From positions 1-10,306 of the forward strand of contig JBAXXY010000103.1 in assembly GCA_037127655.1 (NCBI GenBank): a stretch of DNA of 10,306 nt, given 5' to 3'. Below are positions 1-6,038 of the stretch, piece after piece. The translations under genes and the position numbers were made by a program. Source of the DNA: GWF2-38-69 sp037127655 (GTDB taxonomy: Bacteria; Verrucomicrobiota; Lentisphaeria; Victivallales; GWF2-38-69). Each line of letters opens with the position of its first letter. The stretch's first letter is position 1. The notes below the pieces were generated by a model. It had not been told where the DNA came from and did not search any database. It saw only the letters and a list, made by a program, of their open reading frames with translations.

Positions 1-467
1 CTCCAAGTAGCGAACTTATCACTCATGTAAAAATTCATGTGGATAAAATCAAATCCGGAAGCCCTGACAGGGCCGTAGTTCACACACATCCTACAGAAAT
101 TATTTGTTTTTCTCTCCACCCAAAATTTGGTCGAAATGAAAAGAGATTCAACTTAGCGATCTGGTCAACTATGCCTGAGGTGAGACTCTTTGTCCCAAAA
201 GGTGTGGCTTTATGTAAATATGCTATCCCTGGTTCTGTTGCTCTTGCCGAGTTAACGGTTACAGCTTTAAGAAGATCAAATATTGCAGTTTGGGTTAAAC
301 ATGGCGCCATAGCAACAGGTAAAGATGTTATTGAAGCTTTTGATTATATTGATGTAGCAAATAAAGGCTGTGAAATTTATTTGAAATGCCTTTGTGCTTA
401 CTACGATCCGAAAGGACTGACATCCGGCGAACTCAAGGAACTCGCAAAAACCTACAAATTAGTTTAA
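1..467 (+). CDS. rhaD: Rhamnulose-1-phosphate aldolase, 3' part (5' end outside window)
   Basis: Class II (zinc) aldolase of the RhaD family, which splits L-rhamnulose 1-phosphate into dihydroxyacetone phosphate and L-lactaldehyde in cytosolic rhamnose catabolism. The reading frame is open from base 3, so the gene enters from the left; 154 residues are visible, against about 274 in the E. coli enzyme. The aligned active site is intact: the Glu of PSSEL (E. coli Glu117) at the very edge, the zinc ligands in VVHTHP (His141, His143), the Glu of WSTMPE (Glu171) and the third zinc His in WVKHGAIATG (His212). The GTG at 39 is internal and is not the true start. The C-terminus (GLTSGELKELAKTYKLV) matches the normal family end, so only the 5' part is missing. 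The stop overlaps the convergent ftsW gene by 4 bp, leaving no room for a separate terminator. Motifs are seen directly; substrate choice is inferred from RhaD-like rather than fuculose-aldolase-like sequence. Confidence 0.93.
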   Translation, partial: PSSELITHVKIHVDKIKSGSPDRAVVHTHPTEIICFSLHPKFGRNEKRFNLAIWSTMPEVRLFVPKGVALCKYAIPGSVALAELTVTALRRSNIAVWVKHGAIATGKDVIEAFDYIDVANKGCEIYLKCLCAYYDPKGLTSGELKELAKTYKLV

Positions 468-1645
468 TTTTTGTCTAGATGGACGCCTTTGTTTGCTTTT
501 ATTTGATCTGAGTTCTTTGGATTGGAGATGCTCAGGATGAATCCGGCACAGATCAGGCAGACAATTATATTGCTTCCGCCATAGCTTATAAACGGAGCCG
601 GCATCCCTTTAGTCGGAAAGGCTCCGCTGATTACTCCTATATTGATAATAGCCTGCAGAGCAATCATTACAGAACATCCAAATCCCAGCAGCATTCCTTC
701 TTTATCCTTGGCTTTTAAGCTTATAAAGACTGAGAGACACAGAAAAGCGACATAGGCACATATTATAAGTAGCAGAGCAATAAAGCCTAGTTCTTCTCCC
801 ACAATGGCCAGAATAAAGTCGGTGTGAGATTCTGGGAGGTATTGAGCTTTCATTCGGCTTTTTGCAAAACCCAGCCCAGTCCATGAACCTGAGCCTAGCG
901 CAAGAATTGAAAACCAAAGCTGATAACCGATTGTCTTCTGATAAACTTCCGGGCTGAGAAAGGAAGTTATTCTTGCCCATCTCATTTTATCTGCATATTT
1001 CAGAAAAACAGGTATCATGGGTATGATGATAATTGGCGGAAGTATATATCTGAGTCGGACTCCGGAAACCATCAGCATTATCCATACAACAGCAGCAATG
1101 AGAATAGTTGTGCCAAGATCATGTCCGGCTAGAACTAACATAAGAGTTACTATGCACATGAATCCCGGGAACAGCAGAGCCTTAAAAGAGGATTTGATAT
1201 TTCTCTGATTTTTCGGTATAAAATGAGCCAGGAACATTATTGTAGCAATCTTTGCAAGTTCCGATGGCTGGATATTTCCGATGCCTCCGGGCAATGGTAT
1301 CCATCTATATGCGCCGTTGATAGGTTTGCACACTAAAGCCAGAAGCAGAAGTATCCATGTGACAGCAAGAATGTATTTTGCATACGGCAGTATCGCATTG
1401 TATCCGACAGAATTTATAAATGTCACGGCCATAATCCCGACTATTATCCACATAACCTGTTTAATCAGCATCGATGTTCCCGATAGAGTCGAAGTCGTAG
1501 AGTAGAGCATAATCACACCGAAAACTACTATTGACATTACGATGAATATAAGAGCTACTCCTGATTTCTTTGCCGGCGTGAATGCTTTATTTCTAGAGAG
1601 GGATTCTATTCCTGAAGATCCTGATAGCGAAGGAAGTTTTCTCAT
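464..1645 (-). CDS. ftsW: FtsW-type SEDS peptidoglycan glycosyltransferase
   Basis: Polytopic SEDS-family protein of 393 residues, a normal FtsW length. Family knowledge: it polymerises lipid II into glycan strands at the division septum, together with a class B penicillin-binding protein. A cytosolic tail of about 28 residues is followed by roughly ten membrane segments. Signature blocks are GNIQPSELAK (about 123-132), the long extracytoplasmic loop with GYQLWFSILALGSGSW (240-255), YLPESHTDFILAIVGEELGF (269-288) containing the catalytic Asp276, and PTKGMPAPFISYGGSN (344-359). The Lys-Gly of PTKG and the HTDF block favour FtsW over RodA or SpoVE, but this is not certain. It lies alone: no mur, ftsI or ftsQ gene is adjacent, unlike the classical division and cell-wall cluster. 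No clear Shine-Dalgarno precedes the ATG; the upstream bases are nearly all A/T. It converges on rhaD with a 4-bp overlap and diverges from dnaK. Confidence 0.93.
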   Translation of the reverse strand: MRKLPSLSGSSGIESLSRNKAFTPAKKSGVALIFIVMSIVVFGVIMLYSTTSTLSGTSMLIKQVMWIIVGIMAVTFINSVGYNAILPYAKYILAVTWILLLLALVCKPINGAYRWIPLPGGIGNIQPSELAKIATIMFLAHFIPKNQRNIKSSFKALLFPGFMCIVTLMLVLAGHDLGTTILIAAVVWIMLMVSGVRLRYILPPIIIIPMIPVFLKYADKMRWARITSFLSPEVYQKTIGYQLWFSILALGSGSWTGLGFAKSRMKAQYLPESHTDFILAIVGEELGFIALLLIICAYVAFLCLSVFISLKAKDKEGMLLGFGCSVMIALQAIINIGVISGAFPTKGMPAPFISYGGSNIIVCLICAGFILSISNPKNSDQIKANKGVHLDKN

Positions 1646-1672
1646 TTAATTTTATTTTGAGTGGATTAACTT

Positions 1673-1703
1673 TATCTAGATTCATTTTCTTTTATGGTAT
1701 CAA
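1673..1703 (-). promoter_or_regulatory. Weak sigma-70-like promoter candidate for ftsW
   Basis: Read on the minus strand there is a TTGATA (-35-like, 1698-1703). Seventeen bases later comes TCTAGA (1675-1680), which overlaps TAGATA (1673-1678, spacer 19) as a possible -10. The element lies about 30 bases upstream of the ftsW ATG, a plausible distance. The -10 match is poor and the region is AT-rich, so chance is a serious alternative. Confidence 0.25.
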
Positions 1704-1743
1704 TCTTGCTGTTCTTTGCAATATTCTAATTAATCAAAATCTT

Positions 1744-1790
1744 AAGCTTATATTTTTGATATGTGACATGATGTCTCACTATTTAAGCTT
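1744..1790. repeat. Imperfect inverted repeat upstream of dnaK
   Basis: Outer arms AAGCTTA (1744-1750) and TAAGCTT (1784-1790) are exact reverse complements. Inside them GTGA (1763-1766) and TCAC (1776-1779) form a second inverted pair around a 9-base centre. The interior loops are unequal (12 and 4 bases), so as RNA this is a weak hairpin without a T-tract. It could be an operator dyad or simply AT-rich coincidence; it does not match CIRCE. Confidence 0.3.
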
Positions 1791-1885
1791 CTTGACTCAG
1801 TTCGCAGGCTGATTTTTTTTAATAATGTTAACCTTAATCTTATAAACTAATGAGGTCAAACCCTTAATGCTATAAGTAAAAACTT

Positions 1886-1906
1886 TGGCATGCTATCTGC
1901 TATTAT
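1886..1906 (+). promoter_or_regulatory. Candidate dnaK promoter: -24/-12 (sigma-54-like) overlapping an extended -10
   Basis: Bases 1886-1900 read TGGCATGCTATCTGC. Against the sigma-54 consensus TGGCACG-N4-TTGC this keeps the invariant GG (1887-1888) and GC (1899-1900) at exactly the right 12-base separation, with only two mismatches at less critical positions. A competing reading is an extended -10 for the housekeeping sigma factor, TGC-TATTAT at 1898-1906, for which no good -35 exists 16-18 bases upstream. Either would start transcription near 1912, giving a short leader of about 36 bases before the dnaK ATG. Which is used cannot be decided from sequence alone, and no upstream activator site is recognised. 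Confidence 0.4.
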
Positions 1907-1947
1907 GCAGTCAGTGGCAACATTAATTAACTTGGAGGACTCTTATT

Positions 1948-3891
1948 ATGAGTAAAATACTAGGAATAGACCTTGGTACCACGAATAGCTGTATGGCTGT
2001 TATGGAAAGAGGTGAGGTTACAATTATACCTAATGCAGAAGGCGCTAGAACTACGCCTTCAATCGTTGCTTTCACTAAAACAGGTGAAAGACTGGTAGGA
2101 CAGACTGCTAAGAGACAGGCTGTCACAAACGCTAAAAACACAATTTTCTCTATCAAACGCTTTATGGGAAGAAAGCACAGCGAAGTTAAGCAGGAAGCTA
2201 CACTTGTTCCATATGAAGTTGTTGAAGCTAAAAATGGCGATGCTCATGTAAGAGTCGGGGACAAAACTTATTCTCCTCCGGAAATTTCGGCCATGATTCT
2301 TCAAAAACTTAAAACTGATGCTGAGACTTATCTCGGCGAAAAAATAACACAGGCTGTTATTACAGTTCCTGCATATTTTAATGATAGCCAGAGACAGGCT
2401 ACTAAGGATGCTGGGAAAATAGCCGGGTTGGAAGTTCTTAGAATTATCAATGAACCTACTGCAGCTTCTCTAGCGTATGGTTTGGACAAGAAGAAAGATG
2501 AAAAGGTAGCTGTTTACGACCTTGGCGGCGGAACATTTGATATATCTGTTCTTGAGCTAGGCGACGGAGTATTTGAAGTTAATGCTACAAATGGCGATAC
2601 ACATCTCGGCGGAGATGACTTCGACCTTGAAATAATGAATTGGTTAGCTGATGACTTTAAGAAAGAAAATAATATTGATTTAAGAAAAGATGTACAGGCT
2701 CTACAAAGGCTAAGAGAAGCCGCTGAAAAGGCAAAGATTGAACTCTCAAGCAGTCAGTCAACTGAAATCAATCTTCCATTTATTACGGCAGACCAGTCTG
2801 GTCCAAAACACTTAACTGTTACGCTTTCAAGATCCAAACTCGAGCAGCTTGTTGATCATTTGCTTAACAGAACTATTCCACCGCTAAAGAATTGCTTAAA
2901 GGATTCAAAACTTTCTGAGAAAGATATTGATGAAGTTATTATGGTTGGTGGGATGACAAGAATGCCGAAAGTTAATGAAATAGTTAAGAAGTTCTTCAAT
3001 AAAGAACCTCACAAAGGCGTAAATCCCGATGAAGTAGTCGCATTTGGGGCAGCTGTTCAGGGCGGAGTTCTTGGCGGACAGGTTCAGGATGTTGTACTTC
3101 TTGATGTTACTCCCCTTTCGCTTGGTATTGAAACACTTGGAGGTGTATTTACCAAATTAATTGAAAGAAATACTACGATTCCTTCAAAGAAGAAAGAAGT
3201 ATTCAGTACTGCCGCAGATAGCCAGCCTTCAGTTGATATCCATGTTCTTCAAGGTGAAAGAGAAATGTCAGCTCACAATAAAACAATCGGTAGATTCCGT
3301 CTTGATGGAATTCCGCCAGCCCCAAGAGGAGTTCCTCAGATTGAAGTAATATTTGATATCGATGCTAACGGCATACTTCATGTAACAGCTAAGGATCTTG
3401 GCACTGGTAAAGAGCAGAAAATCACCATCACTGCAAACTCAGGTTTGAAGGATGAAGAGATCAAAAAAATGGTTGATGATGCAAAGGCTTTTGAAGCTCA
3501 GGACAAACAGGAAAAAGAAAAGGTAGAGATTAGAAATAAAGCTGACTCTATGATTTATCAGACTGAAAAGCAGATGACCGAATACGGCGATAAGATTCCT
3601 GAAAATGTAAGGGTACCTGTTCAAAACCTTATAAACAAACTCAAGGAAGAACACAAGTCTGACGATATTGAAGCAATGAAGAAGACTATGCCGGAACTCG
3701 AAAAAACACTTCAGAAGTTTGGCGAAGAAATTTACAAGCACGCTCAGGCAGCTCAGGGTGGAGCAGGGGCTCCAGGACAAGAACAAACCCATAGTGATGC
3801 TGGTGGACATAGCGGCGCTGATTCTTCTAGCGAAAAGAAATCCAATGACGGCTTTGTAGATGCAGAAATAGTTGATGATGAAAAAAAGTAA
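1948..3891 (+). CDS. dnaK: Molecular chaperone DnaK (Hsp70)
   Basis: ATP-dependent cytosolic Hsp70 that binds exposed hydrophobic segments of client proteins, normally cycling with DnaJ and GrpE. The protein is 647 residues, a usual length. The nucleotide-binding domain spans about 1-380: phosphate-1 loop GIDLGTTNSC (6-15), the catalytic Lys70 in FSIKRFMGRK, INEPTAASLAYGLD (167-180), phosphate-2 loop DLGGGTFDIS (191-200) and VGGMTRMP (333-340). The interdomain linker DVVLLDVTP (381-389) leads into the beta-sandwich substrate-binding domain (LSLGIETLGG, then GIPPAPRGVPQIEV), a helical lid, and a Gly/Ser/Glu-rich disordered tail ending in the DGFVDAEIVDDEKK motif typical of DnaK. The start is fixed by a strong Shine-Dalgarno, GGAGG at 1934-1938. 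It is the first gene of an apparent dnaK-groES-groEL unit; grpE, dnaJ and hrcA are not in the window. Confidence 0.98.
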   Translation: MSKILGIDLGTTNSCMAVMERGEVTIIPNAEGARTTPSIVAFTKTGERLVGQTAKRQAVTNAKNTIFSIKRFMGRKHSEVKQEATLVPYEVVEAKNGDAHVRVGDKTYSPPEISAMILQKLKTDAETYLGEKITQAVITVPAYFNDSQRQATKDAGKIAGLEVLRIINEPTAASLAYGLDKKKDEKVAVYDLGGGTFDISVLELGDGVFEVNATNGDTHLGGDDFDLEIMNWLADDFKKENNIDLRKDVQALQRLREAAEKAKIELSSSQSTEINLPFITADQSGPKHLTVTLSRSKLEQLVDHLLNRTIPPLKNCLKDSKLSEKDIDEVIMVGGMTRMPKVNEIVKKFFNKEPHKGVNPDEVVAFGAAVQGGVLGGQVQDVVLLDVTPLSLGIETLGGVFTKLIERNTTIPSKKKEVFSTAADSQPSVDIHVLQGEREMSAHNKTIGRFRLDGIPPAPRGVPQIEVIFDIDANGILHVTAKDLGTGKEQKITITANSGLKDEEIKKMVDDAKAFEAQDKQEKEKVEIRNKADSMIYQTEKQMTEYGDKIPENVRVPVQNLINKLKEEHKSDDIEAMKKTMPELEKTLQKFGEEIYKHAQAAQGGAGAPGQEQTHSDAGGHSGADSSSEKKSNDGFVDAEIVDDEKK

Positions 3892-3949
3892 TTTAGTAAG
3901 CGCTAATTTTTGCGTATCCTAAAAAATAAAAACCTTAAAAGGAGGAAAC

Positions 3950-4240
3950 ATGAACATTAAACCACTAGGCGATCGTCTGTTAGTCGAAGCGCTCGAAGAC
4001 AAAGAACAAGTAAAGGGCGGAATTTTTATTCCTGATAGCGCAAAGGAAAAGCCACAAGAAGCTAAAGTTGTAGCTATCGGTACCGGCAAACTTGATGACA
4101 AGGGAGTTAGGATTCCTTTCGAAGTTAAAGTTGGCGATATCGTTATTGTCAGCAAGTACGGCGGTACAGAAATAAAGGTTGATGACAAGGAATACAAGAT
4201 TATGAATTCCGATGACATCCAGGCTATTGTAGTTAAGTAA
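3950..4240 (+). CDS. groES: Co-chaperonin GroES (Hsp10)
   Basis: Ten-kilodalton lid of the GroEL chamber; seven copies cap one ring and close the folding cavity. The 96-residue length is normal. It has the family start MNIKPLGDRLLVE, the mobile loop with its GroEL-binding hydrophobic tripeptide in GGIFIP (23-28), the VVAIGTGK strand (about 40-47) and the KVGDIVIVSKYGGTEI block. An AGGAGG Shine-Dalgarno at 3940-3945 sets the start. It lies 58 bp after dnaK with no convincing terminator between them (a TTAG/CTAA pair at 3893-3906 is too weak), so read-through from the dnaK promoter is likely. The groEL gene begins 31 bp downstream. Confidence 0.98.
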   Translation: MNIKPLGDRLLVEALEDKEQVKGGIFIPDSAKEKPQEAKVVAIGTGKLDDKGVRIPFEVKVGDIVIVSKYGGTEIKVDDKEYKIMNSDDIQAIVVK

Positions 4241-4271
4241 TTTAATTTTAAGAAAAGGAGTTATATAGAAA

Positions 4272-5921
4272 ATGGGTGCAAAACAATTACTATTTGACGA
4301 CAAAGCTCGTCGCGCTCTTCTTGCTGGCGTAGAAAAGTTAAGCAGAGCAGTAAAAGCTACTCTTGGACCAAAGGGTCGTAATGTAGTCCTGGACAAGAAA
4401 TACGGTTCACCGACAATAACTAAAGACGGAGTGTCTGTAGCTAAGGAAATCGAACTCGAATGTCCGTTTGAAAATATGGGCGCTCAGATGGTTCGTGAAG
4501 TTGCAAGCAAAACTTCTGATATCGCTGGAGACGGCACAACTACAGCTACAGTTCTTGCTGAAGCTATTTATCGTCAGGGATTGAAGAATGTTACAGCCGG
4601 CGCGAACCCAATGAGTTTGAAGCGTGGTATCGATAAAGCTGTTGAAGCTTTGGTGGCTGAACTTGTCAAACTTAGCAAGACTGTCGAAGATCGTGAACAG
4701 ATTGCTCAAGTTGCTACAATCTCTGCAAATGGCGACCGTACTATCGGAGAAACTATTGCTGATGCCATGGACAAAGTAGGTAAAGACGGCACAATCACAG
4801 TAGAAGAAGCAAAGACTATCGAAACTACTCTAGATGTAGTTGAAGGTATGCAGTTTGACAAAGGATACCTCTCACCATATTTCGTGACAAGTTCAGAAAA
4901 TATGGAAGCTATCCTCGAAGATGCTCTTATCCTCATATATGAAAAGAAGATCAGCAATCTTAATGATATGCTTCCTCTTCTTCAGTCTGTGGCAAAACAA
5001 GGCAAACCTTTCTTGATTATAGCTGAAGATGTAGAAGGCGAAGCTCTTGCTACACTGGTAGTTAATAAGCTCCGCGGCACACTTAATGTATGCGCAGTCA
5101 AGGCTCCTGGTTTCGGCGATCGCAGAAAAGCTATGCTTGAAGACATCGCTGTTCTTACAGGCGGAAAATGCATTACTGAAGACCTCGGCATTAAGCTTGA
5201 AACTGTAACTGTTGATCAGCTCGGAAAAGCTAAGAGAATTACAATAGACAAGGAAAATACTACAATCGTAGAAGGCGCAGGCAAACAGTCTGACATCATC
5301 GCCAGAGTTAATCAGATTCGTAGGCAGATTGAAGAAACTACTTCTGATTACGATAGAGAAAAACTTCAGGAAAGACTTGCTAAACTTGCTGGTGGCGTCG
5401 CCGTTATCAATGTTGGCGCAGCTACAGAAACAGAAATGAAAGAAAAGAAAGCAAGAGTAGAAGATGCTCTACATGCTACAAGAGCTGCTGTGGAAGAAGG
5501 TATTGTTCCAGGAGGCGGTGTAGCTCTGCTTCGCGCTGCAAGAGTACTTGAAGGAATGAAGTTTGATGATTCAGATGAGGCTATCGGTTTGGAAATTATC
5601 AAACGCGCTGTTGAAGAACCTATCCGTCAGCTTGCTGCAAACGGCGGTTATGAAGGTTCCGTAGTTGTTCAGGAAATATCCAAGAGAAAAGGTAGTGAAG
5701 GATTCAATGTAGCTAAGGGCGAATACACAGATATGATTAAGGCTGGTATTATCGATCCTACTAAGGTTTCCAGAATTGCTCTTCAAAATGCTGCTTCAAT
5801 AGCAGGTCTCCTCCTGACGACTGAGTGCTTGATAACAGACATTCCTGAAAAAGATAAGCCAATGATGCCTCCAGGAGGCGGCGGAATGGGCGGTATGGGT
5901 GGTATGGACGGAATGATGTAA
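4272..5921 (+). CDS. groEL: Chaperonin GroEL (Hsp60)
   Basis: ATP-driven double-ring chaperonin in which cytosolic proteins fold inside a cavity capped by GroES. The protein has 549 residues, the usual length. The equatorial domain at the N-terminus shows ATLGPKGRNVVLDKKYGSP (29-47) and the ATP/Mg site AGDGTTTAT with Asp87. The intermediate and apical domains follow, with KAPGFGDRRKAMLEDIA near 280-295. The second intermediate segment contains the RVEDALHATRAAVEEG block with the catalytic Asp (E. coli Asp398), then the returning equatorial domain. The tail is the Gly/Met repeat GGGGMGGMGGMDGMM that projects into the cavity. An AAGGAG at 4255-4260, 11 bases before the ATG, sets the start. An intrinsic terminator follows at 5949-5975. 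One small oddity is Cys in ELECPFENMG, where Asp is common (ELED). No other groEL copy is in view. Confidence 0.98.
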   Translation: MGAKQLLFDDKARRALLAGVEKLSRAVKATLGPKGRNVVLDKKYGSPTITKDGVSVAKEIELECPFENMGAQMVREVASKTSDIAGDGTTTATVLAEAIYRQGLKNVTAGANPMSLKRGIDKAVEALVAELVKLSKTVEDREQIAQVATISANGDRTIGETIADAMDKVGKDGTITVEEAKTIETTLDVVEGMQFDKGYLSPYFVTSSENMEAILEDALILIYEKKISNLNDMLPLLQSVAKQGKPFLIIAEDVEGEALATLVVNKLRGTLNVCAVKAPGFGDRRKAMLEDIAVLTGGKCITEDLGIKLETVTVDQLGKAKRITIDKENTTIVEGAGKQSDIIARVNQIRRQIEETTSDYDREKLQERLAKLAGGVAVINVGAATETEMKEKKARVEDALHATRAAVEEGIVPGGGVALLRAARVLEGMKFDDSDEAIGLEIIKRAVEEPIRQLAANGGYEGSVVVQEISKRKGSEGFNVAKGEYTDMIKAGIIDPTKVSRIALQNAASIAGLLLTTECLITDIPEKDKPMMPPGGGGMGGMGGMDGMM

Positions 5922-5948
5922 TTCATCATAGAATTCCATTAAATTCAT

Positions 5949-5975
5949 AAGGGGCGAATCATCGCCCCTTTTTTT
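5949..5975 (+). terminator. Intrinsic terminator of the chaperone unit
   Basis: GGGGCGA (5951-5957), a four-base ATCA loop, then TCGCCCC (5962-5968) form a perfect GC-rich 7-bp stem. Flanking AA/TT pairs extend it to 9 bp. Seven Ts follow directly (5969-5975). It sits 27 bases after the groEL stop and separates the chaperone genes from the downstream glycosyltransferase. Confidence 0.95.
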
Positions 5976-6038
5976 ATTTAAAAAATATAATATTCTTGTT
6001 TATAGTTTTTTCAGATAACCCTCCAAAGAGTTGACTTT

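Larger units (their letters stand above)
1646..1947. other. Divergent intergenic region ftsW/dnaK, non-coding
   Basis: A 302-bp AT-rich spacer between two divergent start codons, with no credible gene on either strand. It must hold the promoters for both ftsW (leftward) and the chaperone genes (rightward). It contains several promoter-like elements described separately, an imperfect dyad (1744-1790), and three copies of the hexamer TGCTAT at 1868, 1891 and 1898. I looked for the CIRCE operator (TTAGCACTC, 9 bases, GAGTGCTAA) and for a sigma-32 pair (CTTGAA with CCCATNT) and saw neither. Confidence 0.85.

Noticed and set aside
39..467. GTG at 39 as the start of a short separate protein
   Set aside because: The same frame is open to the window edge and the upstream residues (PSSELITH) align with RhaD, including the catalytic Glu, so this is a truncated view of a longer gene.
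1792..1826. TTGACT at 1792-1797 as the -35 of the dnaK promoter
   Set aside because: The -35 match is good, but at 16-18 bp downstream there is only a T-run. TAATAA at 1820-1825 needs a 22-bp spacer, so it is not a convincing promoter.
1646..1947. CIRCE operator or sigma-32 promoter for the chaperone genes
   Set aside because: Neither TTAGCACTC/GAGTGCTAA nor a CTTGAA...CCCATNT pair is present, even allowing a few mismatches.
3439..3810. 123-residue open frame antisense to the dnaK lid region
   Set aside because: Composition is Phe/Leu/Ser-rich, as expected from the complement of a Lys/Glu-rich coding region; no Shine-Dalgarno and no recognisable motif. It is a shadow of dnaK.
3893..3906. 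TTAG...CTAA as a terminator between dnaK and groES
   Set aside because: Only 4 bp of stem (5 with a G-T pair) and a short T-run; far weaker than the groEL terminator. Too weak to call.
3980..4396. 138-residue open frame antisense to groES/groEL
   Set aside because: It spans the end of one highly conserved gene and the start of another on the opposite strand, with no domain or initiation signal; it is a shadow frame.
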